Both the position numbers and the translations under genes were made by a program. A stretch of DNA of 64,000 nucleotides from Bacteroidota bacterium. GTDB lineage: Bacteria > Bacteroidota > Bacteroidia > B-17B0 > Aurantibacillaceae. Positions 1 to 9,526 of this stretch are shown in pieces. Position 1 is the first letter of the stretch. The number at the start of each line of letters is the position of its first letter. The stretch is from the NCBI GenBank assembly GCA_016708845.1, contig JADJFB010000015.1, positions 1 through 64,000 on the forward strand, read 5' to 3'. The notes beneath the pieces are model-generated. The model had not been told where the DNA came from and did no database searches. It worked only from the letters and a program-made list of their open reading frames with translations.

Positions 1-410
1 AGAATAACTGTAAATGTAACCGCAAAATAACTTAAAAATTTTAAGCGACTAATTTGATTAGCACCCTCTTCAATACTATGTTTTGGTGCTTTATTAAATA
101 AGCTGGCTATCCATCTAAATAAACGAATAACGTCATCAATTAATAAAAATGAAGAGCCAATTAATTTGCACACAAATAAAATTAAAGCAACAGATGACAT
201 AAAACGTAATAAACCATTCCATTCTGGCGGTGGATAAAACATAGCGACTGAGCTAATTAAAATATTGATTCCAGCTAAAGAATAAGCAATCCAAAAAAGA
301 ATTTTTCGTTTTTGAGGAGTGTAATCAACACTGATAGTTTTTAGAGCTTGTAAAAAGTATAATTCTACTAAAACAATGAGAATGAAAAAGATTAAAAATC
401 GTATGAACAT
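1..410 (-). CDS. Membrane-anchored metallophosphoesterase, N-terminal part (partial)
   Basis: The leftmost 136 codons of a leftward gene that runs off the window; the ATG is at 408-410. The visible part is hydrophobic: an N-terminal helix (about residues 3-17), a second around 38-55, a third around 68-90, then a basic stretch and the start of a fourth. The pattern, including a Leu-Leu-Ile-Asp-Asp-Val-Ile-Arg motif after the third helix, resembles the membrane region that precedes the calcineurin-like domain in Bacteroidota metallophosphoesterases. The catalytic domain lies outside the window, so the assignment is an inference from the N-terminus only. An unrelated small multi-pass membrane protein cannot be excluded. 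Confidence 0.45.
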   Translation of the reverse strand, partial: MFIRFLIFFILIVLVELYFLQALKTISVDYTPQKRKILFWIAYSLAGINILISSVAMFYPPPEWNGLLRFMSSVALILFVCKLIGSSFLLIDDVIRLFRWIASLFNKAPKHSIEEGANQISRLKFLSYFAVTFTVI

Positions 411-640
411 AGTATTTAAATAACAAAAACTCAAAGGTATTGTTTTGTATCATTTTGCGACATATAGCTTTGTTATATTTAGATAAAAACCCTGAAAATT
501 AGGTAATTGGTAGTGGGTCATCGGTGAGTTTTACTTTTACAACCATTTACCTCCTTTTTCAATAGATAATAATTGTTAATTACTTCCAAAAATGTTAATC
601 AAATTTCGATGAATGGGAAACCAAACTTCAATCTATATAT

Positions 641-648
641 TACATTTG
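641..648 (+). promoter_or_regulatory. Candidate promoter -7 element for the thiolase
   Basis: TACATTTG matches the Bacteroidota -7 consensus TAnnTTTG and ends 30 nt before the thiolase ATG. I see no clear TTTG -33 box at the right distance, so this is a half-supported promoter. Confidence 0.4.
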
Positions 649-678
649 GCGCACTAATTATAACTAAAAACAACTAAA

Positions 679-1857
679 ATGAGCAAAGAAGTATATATCG
701 TATCAGCCGTGAGAACTCCATTAGGTTCTTTTGGCGGAACATTAGCTGGCGTATCGGCTACTAAATTAGGGGCAGTAGCTATTAAAGGCGCATTAGACAG
801 AATTAAATTAGACCCAGCATTAGTAAACGAAGTGTTTATGGGTTCAGTTATACAAGCTAATTTAGGACAAGCACCTGCTCGTCAGGCAGCAAAATTTGCA
901 GGCTTACCTGATAGCGTAAACTGTACTACAGTTAACAAAGTATGTGCTAGTGGTATGAAATCTATTTCATTAGCAGCACAAGCTATTATGTTAGGTGATG
1001 CTGATATTGTAGTAGCTGGTGGTATGGAAAACATGAGCCAAGTGCCTTTTTATTTAGAGAACAACCGTTGGGGTGCTAAATATGGTAATGGAGTAGTAGT
1101 AGATGGTTTAGCAAAAGATGGCTTAACAGATGTATACGGAAATGTACCGATGGGAAATTGCGCTGATATGTGTGCTAAAGAGCATAACTTTACTCGCGAA
1201 GATCAAGATGCATTTGCTATTGAATCATACAAACGTTCGGCAGCAGCTTGGGCAGCTGGAAAATTTAAAGAAGAAATTGTACCAGTTGAAATTGTTACTA
1301 AAAAAGGAACGGTTTTATTTGCTGAAGATGAAGAATATAAAAATGTAAACTTTGATAAAATACCAGGATTAAAAGCGGTATTTACTAAAGATGGAACTGT
1401 AACTGCAGCTAATGCTTCTACAATGAATGATGGAGCAGCAGCTTTAGTATTAATGAGCAAGGAAAAAGCAGAAGCTTTAGGCTTAAAACCATTAGCTAAA
1501 ATTAAAGGTTATGCAGATGCTGAACAAGCGCCTGAGTGGTTTACAACTACACCATCTATTGCTTTACCAAAAGCAGTTGAAAAAGCTGGTTTAAAAATGA
1601 GTGATGTAAATTACTTTGAATTAAACGAAGCATTTGCTGTTGTAGGTTTAGCTAATATGAAATTAATGAACTTAGATGCAAGCAAAGTAAACGTAAACGG
1701 CGGCGCGGTTTCGTTAGGTCACCCATTAGGTTGCTCTGGAGCTCGTGTAATTGTTACGTTAATTAATGTTTTAAAACAAAACAACGCTAAGTTTGGTGGT
1801 GCAGCTATCTGTAATGGTGGCGGTGGCGCTAGTGCTGTTGTTATTGAAAATATGTAG
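679..1857 (+). CDS. Acetyl-CoA C-acetyltransferase (thiolase)
   Basis: A 392-residue biosynthetic-type thiolase that condenses two acetyl-CoA to acetoacetyl-CoA, or cleaves the reverse way, in the cytoplasm. All three catalytic residues are present at the positions known from the Zoogloea enzyme: Cys89 in VNKVCASGMKS, His348 in SLGHPLGCSG and Cys378 in CNGGGGAS. Length and both domains are complete. It starts at ATG after an A-rich leader and is monocistronic, closed by a strong hairpin at 1877-1912 shared with the converging lipid kinase gene. Whether it serves degradation of branched amino acids and fatty acids or acetoacetyl-CoA synthesis cannot be told from this context. Confidence 0.93.
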   Translation: MSKEVYIVSAVRTPLGSFGGTLAGVSATKLGAVAIKGALDRIKLDPALVNEVFMGSVIQANLGQAPARQAAKFAGLPDSVNCTTVNKVCASGMKSISLAAQAIMLGDADIVVAGGMENMSQVPFYLENNRWGAKYGNGVVVDGLAKDGLTDVYGNVPMGNCADMCAKEHNFTREDQDAFAIESYKRSAAAWAAGKFKEEIVPVEIVTKKGTVLFAEDEEYKNVNFDKIPGLKAVFTKDGTVTAANASTMNDGAAALVLMSKEKAEALGLKPLAKIKGYADAEQAPEWFTTTPSIALPKAVEKAGLKMSDVNYFELNEAFAVVGLANMKLMNLDASKVNVNGGAVSLGHPLGCSGARVIVTLINVLKQNNAKFGGAAICNGGGGASAVVIENM

Positions 1858-1876
1858 TCAGTATTATTATAAATTT

Positions 1877-1912
1877 AAATCCCCATACACTTTGTGTTTG
1901 GGGATTTTTTAT
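1877..1912. terminator. Bidirectional terminator between thiolase and lipid kinase
   Basis: AAATCCCC pairs with GGGGATTT (1877-1884 with 1900-1907), with an inner CAC/GTG pair, followed by a T run. It lies between converging genes. Confidence 0.8.
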
Positions 1913-1924
1913 TTGAATGAAAGT

Positions 1925-2794
1925 TTAACAAACAATCTTCAAAGCCAAGGACATCACACTAATTGATAATTTATTTGTTGCAGTAATAGGTTCTCCATCA
2001 AAATGAACTGGCAATTCTCCGTTAAATTCAATTTCCATGTGTTTACCTTTTTCGGATTGTAAACTAATTGACGTATGTATTTTTTTTGAAAACAATTTAA
2101 TCCCAATCATTGGAATCGCAAAATTGGAGAATGGTTTTAAAATACTCACATTTAAAATACCATCATTTAATTCGGCTTCGGGGGCAATGTACACGTCATT
2201 TCCCCATTGACCAGCATTTGCAATGGTTATTAAAAACGCTTTTGTTTCAATGATTTTTCCATCAATTGTTATTTTATAAAGGCTTGGAGAATAGTTGAAA
2301 AATTCTTTGATGGTGGTTGTAAAATATGTTACAAAACCTCGTTTGGTGCTTGTAGCAAATTCATTAGCAATATGAGCATCGAAACCAATGCCTGCTGTAC
2401 AAAAAAACGGATGACCATTTACAGTTGCTCCATCAATTTGTTTTGTAGCTCCACGTTCTATAATTTGTAAAGCTTGTTTTAAGTCTAAAGGGATGCGATT
2501 GCTTCTTGCTAATCCGTTACCAGAACCCAAAGGGAAAATCCCTAAAGCCATGTTTGTATGAGCAACAACGGATGATACTTGATTGACAGTACCATCGCCA
2601 CCACAAGCTACTACAATAGTGTAATTACCTGAAAGTATTTGCTGTTTAACAGATTCAAAATCATCTTTATTTTTCCAAACAATAAAATCGTAAGCAATTT
2701 GTTTTGAGAAATGAGTTTTGATAAAGTCAATGATATTGATTTTCTTTTTAACACCAGCGTTTGGATTGATAACGAATGCTACTTTTTGTGTCAT
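1925..2794 (-). CDS. YegS/DagK-type lipid kinase (diacylglycerol kinase catalytic domain)
   Basis: A 289-residue soluble lipid kinase. The N-terminal VINPNAG stretch (about residues 8-14), the nucleotide-binding GGDGT motif (65-69) and the PLGSGNG loop (88-94) are diagnostic for the diacylglycerol kinase catalytic fold. The C-terminal half is the beta-sandwich typical of YegS/DgkB proteins. It presumably phosphorylates diacylglycerol or a related lipid; the substrate cannot be deduced. The start ATG lies 3 nt after the stop of tsaB, so it is the last gene of the leftward efflux/tsaB operon. Confidence 0.88.
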   Translation of the reverse strand: MTQKVAFVINPNAGVKKKINIIDFIKTHFSKQIAYDFIVWKNKDDFESVKQQILSGNYTIVVACGGDGTVNQVSSVVAHTNMALGIFPLGSGNGLARSNRIPLDLKQALQIIERGATKQIDGATVNGHPFFCTAGIGFDAHIANEFATSTKRGFVTYFTTTIKEFFNYSPSLYKITIDGKIIETKAFLITIANAGQWGNDVYIAPEAELNDGILNVSILKPFSNFAIPMIGIKLFSKKIHTSISLQSEKGKHMEIEFNGELPVHFDGEPITATNKLSISVMSLALKIVC

Positions 2795-2797
2795 TAT

Positions 2798-3478
2798 TTA
2801 TTTTTTAGCCGTGGTAAAGAAAAATTCTTTTAAATAATTTGGTTCAGAGTATGCCACATCAGCAAAATCATTGGTTTGATATTTTTTAAATGCTAATGAA
2901 ATCATGGATGATGCACTTGCCGTGACATCGTCAATAAAATGAGCATTCGGCAAGCTTTGCAATAAATCTTTTGCTTTTGGCATTCCATCTCCAAAAAAAT
3001 AAATGTCCTTATTCAAATGAAATGTTTGAATGCTAGTTTCATCTAATACTAATGCCTGAATGTGTAGCACCTCGTTGAATGAATTATCATACACCGCGCA
3101 GTATACTTCCATACGTCTTGCATCCATCATTGGGCAAAACAAAGCATCTGATTTTGTTTTTTGAATAACCGTATTACTTAGTGCTTTTAATGTATCAATG
3201 GTGATTAATGGAATTTGTAATGCATAAGCTAAACCTTTAGCTGCCGAAAAACCAATACGTAAACCAGTATATGAACCTGGCCCAGAACTTATGGAAATAG
3301 CATTTAAATCTTTAGAACTTAAAGATGTTTCTTTTAATAATTGCTCAATAAATACATGTAAATTTTCGGCATGTGTGTAGCCATTATTCAATTCTTTTAA
3401 TGCCAGTAATTCAGCATCTTTTGAAATGGCAATAGAACAAACGGTCGACGTACTTTCTATATGTAATAAATAAGCCAA
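2798..3478 (-). CDS. tsaB: tRNA threonylcarbamoyladenosine biosynthesis protein TsaB
   Basis: TsaB (YeaZ) is the non-catalytic partner of TsaD in the complex that makes t6A37 on ANN-decoding tRNAs. The ASKHA fold is visible: the first phosphate loop region HIESTSTVCSIAIS at the N-terminus and SSGPGSYTGLRIG in the middle. No ATG exists near the N-terminus. I chose the TTG at 3476-3478, which directly follows the upstream stop (TAG at 3480-3482) and gives the family-typical N-terminus LAYLLHIES. A further upstream TTG (3512-3514) would add 12 residues inside the neighbouring gene. Length is then about 226 residues, normal for the family. Confidence 0.87.
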   Translation of the reverse strand: MAYLLHIESTSTVCSIAISKDAELLALKELNNGYTHAENLHVFIEQLLKETSLSSKDLNAISISSGPGSYTGLRIGFSAAKGLAYALQIPLITIDTLKALSNTVIQKTKSDALFCPMMDARRMEVYCAVYDNSFNEVLHIQALVLDETSIQTFHLNKDIYFFGDGMPKAKDLLQSLPNAHFIDDVTASASSMISLAFKKYQTNDFADVAYSEPNYLKEFFFTTAKK

Positions 3479-3479
3479 A

Positions 3480-4829
3480 CTATTTTTTGTCGGAGAATAA
3501 TTGGTCTTTATCAACCACCTTTATTTTTTTTCCGTCTTTTAGTATTTTAGATACAGCACCATACGGACCAGAAATAATTTCATCGCCAACGTTTACACCG
3601 CTTTTAATTTCAATGTAATCATTATCTTGTATACCAGTAGTTACGTATACCATTTTAGCAACGCCATTTTTATTGACGAAGACACATTCTTTAATTTCTT
3701 CTACTTTAGTATTTAACTTTTCTTTTTTTTCATCTTTTACTACAATTTCTTGATCTTCTTCACCTTCAAATTTCTCCTTTGTTTTTAAAGTATCAGAGCT
3801 ACGAGTGGTTACACCTGGAATTGGAATGGTAATAATATTAGCTGCACGCATCGTTTGTATTTCAACGCTCGCACTCATTCCTGGACGAAATGGAGCAGGG
3901 TTCATCTCATTTACCAAATCCATATACGATTCTCTTAATATTCTAATCTTAACCACAAAATTAGTTACTTGGTCAACAGAAATACCAGTGGTGTTAGCAG
4001 AATTAGCGACTTCCGTCACAATGCCTCTGAATTTTTTCCCGATGTAAGCATCTACTTCAATATAAGCCGTATCATTTTTATGAATACGAATAATATCGTT
4101 TTCATTTACTTCCACACTAGCTTCCATTTCATTTAAGTTAGCTAAACGTAAAATCTCAGTACCTTGTAATCCTTGCACACCAACTACACGTTCACCTTTT
4201 TCTACATTTAATTTAGATACAGTGCCATCCACAGGAGCATAGATAAAAGTTCGATCTAAATTTGTATTGGCTTCTTTTAAGGATGCTTCCATACCTTTTA
4301 CATTATAGTCTGATGCTTTTATAGTTTCCATCAATCCGTCTACATTAGCTTTAGCAGCTTCATAGCTTGCTTTCGACGCATCCATTTCTTGTTGAGAAAT
4401 AACGTTTTGATCAAATAACTTTTTATTACGAGCATTTGATGCCTCTGCATTTGCTAATTGAGCTTGAGCTTGAGCTAATTGCGCAATGGCTGTTTTTGCA
4501 TTTGCTTTGGTGCTATTGACAGATGCGTTTACTCGTTCTAAAGCACTTTCATAAATATCAGGTTTAATACGACATAATAAAGTTCCTTTTTTTACTTGTT
4601 CACCTTCTTTTACATACATTTCCACAATCTCTCCTGATACATCAGAAGTAATCTTTAATTCAGCTTCAGGTTGTATTTTACCATTAGCAGAAACAGTTTC
4701 AATAATGTTACGTTTAGCTGCTTTTTCAGTAGTAACCTCTGTGGGTTCTTCACCTTTAAAAAATTTAAATGCTATCACTACAAATAATAGTGTGATACAA
4801 ATTCCGATAATCCAATATAGTTTTTTCAT
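3480..4829 (-). CDS. HlyD/MacA-like periplasmic adaptor (membrane fusion protein)
   Basis: A 449-residue efflux adaptor with a single N-terminal membrane anchor (about residues 4-20). It has a lipoyl-like segment (TSDVSGEIVEMYVKEGEQV), a long alpha-helical hairpin rich in Ala/Gln/Asn/Lys (about 105-195), the second lipoyl half (APVDGTVSKLNVEKGERV) and a beta-barrel domain. This is the architecture of MacA-type adaptors that connect an inner-membrane pump to a TolC channel. A charged insert rich in Lys and Glu lies near residues 345-375. It follows a TolC-like gene, but no ABC or RND permease is encoded next to it, so the pump partner must be elsewhere. Confidence 0.87.
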   Translation of the reverse strand: MKKLYWIIGICITLLFVVIAFKFFKGEEPTEVTTEKAAKRNIIETVSANGKIQPEAELKITSDVSGEIVEMYVKEGEQVKKGTLLCRIKPDIYESALERVNASVNSTKANAKTAIAQLAQAQAQLANAEASNARNKKLFDQNVISQQEMDASKASYEAAKANVDGLMETIKASDYNVKGMEASLKEANTNLDRTFIYAPVDGTVSKLNVEKGERVVGVQGLQGTEILRLANLNEMEASVEVNENDIIRIHKNDTAYIEVDAYIGKKFRGIVTEVANSANTTGISVDQVTNFVVKIRILRESYMDLVNEMNPAPFRPGMSASVEIQTMRAANIITIPIPGVTTRSSDTLKTKEKFEGEEDQEIVVKDEKKEKLNTKVEEIKECVFVNKNGVAKMVYVTTGIQDNDYIEIKSGVNVGDEIISGPYGAVSKILKDGKKIKVVDKDQLFSDKK

Positions 4830-4950
4830 ATTTTTGTTTTAAACGCAGAGTTCGCTAAGTTTTTTCGCAGAGGGCGGAGAGTTTTTAATTCATTTCACCA
4901 ACTTTTTTTGCGCTCTTTGCTTAATTTCCTTTGCTTCTTTGCGGTTAAGT
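4830..4950. repeat. Intergenic imperfect inverted repeat, CGCAGAG/GCAAAG type
   Basis: The 121-bp spacer between the adaptor and TolC genes holds two related arms in opposite orientation: TTAAACGCAGAGTTCGCTAA on the plus strand near 4838, and on the minus strand a match beginning TTAACCGCAAAGAAGCAAAG near 4949. A similar arrangement recurs at 19681-19796, so this looks like a dispersed intergenic repeat rather than a gene. Confidence 0.5.
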
Positions 4951-6386
4951 TTAAAATTTCAATTCTTTTCCTTGATAAAAGTCTAATACCTTTAATTTAA
5001 ATACATAATCATATTTTGCTTGTACTAAATTTCCTTGCGCATTTTGTAAACGCGTTTTAGCATTGTTATAATCAAATGTACTAATAGCACCTACATTATA
5101 TTTTTGTTGAGCATAATAAAAAGATTGTTCATTTGCTTCAACAGATGATTTGTTAGCATTGTAAGTATTTAAAGCAGCTCTTGCATTTGCGTAGGCTTGA
5201 GCAATTGTTTTATATAAATTTTGTTCCGTTAAATCCTGACTATATTTTGCGTTTAATGCATTTAACTTTGCATTTTTAACGCCAGTTACAGTTTGTAAGC
5301 CGTTAAAAATAGGAACTGATAATGTAAAGCCAATACTCTTATTTACGTTATCTTCAAACTGATCAGCAAAAGGTTTTTGAAGTAACCAATTCTGTTTTAG
5401 GCTGGTAAACCTCATAAATTTTTGGGTTGTTGTACTCTGTCTAAAGCGTAGTATGGTGTTTGTTCATAGCCTACAAAATTCACAGCATCAATATTTTTAT
5501 CTAATTCAGAGGTACCAGTTCCTAAACTACCAGTGGCAGATAAAGTAGGGCTTATTCTTCCTTTTGCAATATCTAAACTTTTTTCTGCAGCCAACACATT
5601 AAAGTTTGCAGCTTTAATAGAGTGTTGATTTTTAAGGGCTGTTTCATAAATGTTTTGAACTGATAATGAGGCCAACTCATTATTCATCACATCAACATTT
5701 GGCTTTGAGATATTAAAATTATTTAGCGTATCTAAATTTAATAATTGCTTTAATGTTAATAGGGCTATTTGATAATTGTTGTCAGAAGCTGTTACATTTG
5801 CTTCTTCATTCGCTAATTGTGCTTTTAAATCGTAAACAGCACTTTTAGCGAGTGTTCCAGCATCCGCTAATTTTTGTGTACGATCTAATTGTTCTTGAGT
5901 AATTTTAAATTGTGCTTGAGCAATTTGTAAAATTTCATTACTAAAAATAACATTAATGTAGCTAGTTGCTACATTTAAGGCTAAATCATTTTTTTGTTGT
6001 AAATACGTTTCTGTGCTTGATAAATATTGATATTGATTTGCTTTAATGGTATTATATTGTGCTAATCCCGACCAAAGCACAACGTTAGAAGATATATAAA
6101 AGTTTTGCGACAACACCTGTGTATTTGCAAAGGTATTGGTATAACGGTCAATGGTTCTACCAAAGTTGTAGGTATGTTGCGCTCCTGCATTTACGGTTGG
6201 TAAAATAGCTGCTTTGCTTTGAGTGGCATTGTTTTTATTAACGCGCGCATTAATCTCAGATTGCTTTAAGCTAATATTGTTTTTTTGCGCATAATCCACA
6301 CATTGTTGCAAATCCCAAATGTTAGATTGAGAAATGGATATTTGTGCTAAGCTTAAACAAAATAAGCTATATAATAGAGTCTTCAT
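4951..6386 (-). CDS. TolC-family outer membrane efflux protein (one frameshift)
   Basis: An outer-membrane channel of about 478 residues that would form the exit duct of a tripartite pump. The signal peptide MKTLLYSLFCLSLAQISISQ starts at 6386 and is a better start than an ATG 21 codons upstream. The mature protein has two related halves rich in Ala, Asn, Gln and Leu heptads, typical of TolC (the NNISLKQSEINARVNKN region and the terminal YNVGAISTFDYNNAKTRLQ region). The frame breaks near 5405-5415 at a run of five A on the coding strand; adding one A restores PKKFMRFTSLKQNW and joins the halves. I read this as a sequence error. First gene of a leftward operon with the adaptor, tsaB and the lipid kinase. 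Confidence 0.85.
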
Positions 6387-6567
6387 AGTTGTTTGTAAAA
6401 TCAGTGTAAATTTAACTAAAAAAGGTCTTATTATTACCCAACTACACAAGCGGAAAAAAAGTAGTTGTATTGGTAAAAAACCGCCACATTATTTTATTAA
6501 CTAATGGCTTTTAAAGCCTCTTTTTTATTACTTTTCTAATCTTAAACTCAATGTAGTTTTAAATTAA

Positions 6568-9456
6568 ATGACGCCTTTTTTACAATACATAGCCAAATAC
6601 ATATTTGAACATCATGCTAATGATACTGAGCGTTTATGTATTGTATTGCCTAATAAACGTGGTGCTTTATATTTAAAGCAGCATTTGGCTCGGGCATTTC
6701 AAAAAACAATTTGGCTACCCACGATTATTAGTGCTGAGGAATTGGTAGCAGAATTATCTGGCCTACAGCAGGCTGATAGTATTGATTTAATTTGCGATTT
6801 GTATCAGGTTTATGTGGGTATTTTAAAAGAAAAAGCCGAACCTTTTGACGCTTTTGCCAAATGGGGAACATTAATGTTGCAGGATTTTAATGAAGCGGAT
6901 CGCTATTTGGTGGATACAGATTCGTTGTACCAAAACTTAAAAGAAATCAAAGAAATTGAAAACTGGAGTTTGAGTGCGGACGACTTAACGTCTACTCAGC
7001 AGGATTATATTGACTTTATGTTTCAAATGGGAACTATTTATAAAGAGTTCTCAAAAATATTACTTCAAAAAAAACAGGCTTATCAGGGTTTAATGTATCG
7101 TAAGTCGGTTGAAGGGTATAAAGATTCAGCTTATATTAATCAGTTTTCTAAAATATTGATTTGTGGTTTTAATGCATTAAACAAAGCGGAAACGATTATT
7201 TTTTCGGATTTAGTAAAGGAGAAAAAAGCAAGTATTATTTGGGATGGAGATAAATACTATGTGGATAATGAAGAATACGAAGCGGGATTGTTTCTTCGAA
7301 AAAACTTTACCAATACATGGTTAGATACCAAAAATTATATCGGTAATGATTTTAAGGATATTCCAAAACATATTGATATAGTTGCCGTTCCAAAGCAAAT
7401 GGGGCAGGCGCAAGTCGTATCTCATCAATTGCATGAATGGATTAAACAAGGGAAATCTTTAAATAAAACGGCGGTGGTTTTAGCGGACGAAAGTTTGCTA
7501 TTCCCTATTTTAAATCAATTACCAGAGGAAGTAAAACATGTGAATATTACCATGGAATACCCTTTGCGTTTATCGCCAATTTACGATTTGATGGATAACT
7601 TAATTAGTTTGCATCAATCCACTCAAAAGGCAGGTGCCTCTAGTAGTTTTTACTTTGCCGATGTATTTAAAATTCTACAAAATTCTTTATTTAAAAAGTA
7701 TTATAAATCGTTTAACCCAAGCGTTCATTTACAATCGATTATTCAAAAAATAATAGATAAAAATTATGTGTGGTTAAATACCAAAGTGCTTGCGGAATTG
7801 TTTGAAGACAATTATAAAAATATTGAAAGCTTATTTAATACTTGGTCTAATTCCTCGCAGGGGATTTTATCCATGTCACAAATTATAAACGTATTTAATG
7901 CTTCCGAAAATGAGGACTTGCAGTTATCTTCAACTGAAAACGAATACTTACATGTATTCACCAAGTATTTTAATCGCTTGCAGTCTTTAATTCAAACGCA
8001 TCATTATCTAGATTCATTGCTCACTTTAAAAAGTTTATACAAACAAATTATAGGCGCAGCTTCTGTACCATTTATTGGTGAACCTTTGCAAGGTTTGCAA
8101 ATTATGGGAGTTTTAGAAACCCGTACCTTGGATTTTGAAAACATCATTTTATTGGGTGTAAACGAAGGGGTTTTGCCTTCAGGTAAATCGGCTAATTCAT
8201 TTATTCCTAACGACTTAAAACGTTATCACGGCATGCCATTGTATGGCGATAAAGATGCAGTGTATGCTTATCACTTTTATCGAATTTTACAAAGAGCTAG
8301 TAATGTATTGATTACGTATAATACCGAACACAGCGTGTTAGGCTCTGGTGAAAAAAGTCGTTTTATTACACAGCTGCAATTTGAATTACAAAAGTATAGT
8401 CCACATCATACCATTACAGAGGTGATGTTAAGTGGTGGTGAGTTACCTGCTAGTTCCCGAAATGTGATTAACATTGATAAAACAGATTTTAACTTAGCGC
8501 CCATTATTAAAAAGCTAACCACCAATGATGAATATAGTGGTTTAAGCCCTTCGGCTTTGATTACATATAAAGACTGTGCGCTGCGTTTCTTTTTTAGATA
8601 TGGTGCAGGTATTAAAGAAACCGAAGATGTTGAGGAAAGTGCGGAAGCTAACACACAAGGCTCCATTTTACATGAATCGTTGGAGATGCTTTATAAGCCT
8701 TATATAGGAACAGTTTTAACAGAAGATAACTTAAAACATTGCCTCTCAAAAACAGAAGAAAGTGTAAACATAATCTTTCAAAATTATTTTAGTCAAAGAG
8801 AAAGCCAGTTTGGAAAGAATTTTTTACAACGAAAAGTTTTATATGAATACGTTAATAAATTATTAAGAAACGATTTAAAACTGATTCAGGATTCTAAAAA
8901 AACAAACGAGCTTTTAAGTTTAATAGACTTAGAAAAAGCATTGACTTCTTCTGTCATTATTAATATTAAAGGAGTTGATACAACTATTTATTTAAAAGGT
9001 TCAGCTGATAGAATCGATAAACTTGGAAACAAAATTAGAATTATTGATTATAAATCATCCGTAAAAACAGATGATAAATTTAAATTTACCAATTTTGAAG
9101 ATTTGTTTAAAGACAGTCAATACAATAAAATGTTACAACTGTTTATGTATGCTTGGTTTGTGGTTAAAAATAAGTTGGCTCGCCCCGAAGATTTACAACC
9201 TTGTATCATTCCTTTTAAAAAGTTTGAAGAGCATCCTAAATTTATTATGGAAGAAGCGAAAGGTGGCGGTATTTTAAATTTTACAGCGGAATTATTGGAA
9301 GACTTTGAGAACCATTTAAAGCAGCAAATTGCTGAAATAATTGATAGTTCAGAAGCTTTTAAGCAAACTGAAGACCATGATAAATGCGAATATTGCGCCT
9401 ACGCGAGTATTTGTAATGCATTAACAGCCTTGTATCTAACAATCAAGTGTTTATAA
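6568..9456 (+). CDS. AddB/RecB-like PD-(D/E)XK nuclease-helicase protein
   Basis: A 962-residue protein resembling the Bacteroidota AddB-like family: an inactivated superfamily I helicase scaffold with a C-terminal PD-(D/E)XK nuclease. The N-terminus has a degenerate Walker region (VLPNKRGALYLKQ). The nuclease core is visible as GSADRID followed by IRIIDYKSS around residues 815-831. One Cys near 670 (KDCALRFFFRYG) and three near the end (CEYCAYASIC, about 940-949) match the four-Cys iron-sulfur staple of AddB nucleases. Its likely role is double-strand break end processing with an AddA-like helicase, which is not encoded nearby. It is transcribed divergently from the efflux operon. Confidence 0.8.
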   Translation: MTPFLQYIAKYIFEHHANDTERLCIVLPNKRGALYLKQHLARAFQKTIWLPTIISAEELVAELSGLQQADSIDLICDLYQVYVGILKEKAEPFDAFAKWGTLMLQDFNEADRYLVDTDSLYQNLKEIKEIENWSLSADDLTSTQQDYIDFMFQMGTIYKEFSKILLQKKQAYQGLMYRKSVEGYKDSAYINQFSKILICGFNALNKAETIIFSDLVKEKKASIIWDGDKYYVDNEEYEAGLFLRKNFTNTWLDTKNYIGNDFKDIPKHIDIVAVPKQMGQAQVVSHQLHEWIKQGKSLNKTAVVLADESLLFPILNQLPEEVKHVNITMEYPLRLSPIYDLMDNLISLHQSTQKAGASSSFYFADVFKILQNSLFKKYYKSFNPSVHLQSIIQKIIDKNYVWLNTKVLAELFEDNYKNIESLFNTWSNSSQGILSMSQIINVFNASENEDLQLSSTENEYLHVFTKYFNRLQSLIQTHHYLDSLLTLKSLYKQIIGAASVPFIGEPLQGLQIMGVLETRTLDFENIILLGVNEGVLPSGKSANSFIPNDLKRYHGMPLYGDKDAVYAYHFYRILQRASNVLITYNTEHSVLGSGEKSRFITQLQFELQKYSPHHTITEVMLSGGELPASSRNVINIDKTDFNLAPIIKKLTTNDEYSGLSPSALITYKDCALRFFFRYGAGIKETEDVEESAEANTQGSILHESLEMLYKPYIGTVLTEDNLKHCLSKTEESVNIIFQNYFSQRESQFGKNFLQRKVLYEYVNKLLRNDLKLIQDSKKTNELLSLIDLEKALTSSVIINIKGVDTTIYLKGSADRIDKLGNKIRIIDYKSSVKTDDKFKFTNFEDLFKDSQYNKMLQLFMYAWFVVKNKLARPEDLQPCIIPFKKFEEHPKFIMEEAKGGGILNFTAELLEDFENHLKQQIAEIIDSSEAFKQTEDHDKCEYCAYASICNALTALYLTIKCL

Positions 9457-9526
9457 ATCCCATTCAATGTGCTAAATGCCTTTATCTATAGGCTTAATTT
9501 TATAATCAAATTATAAATTCAATACA

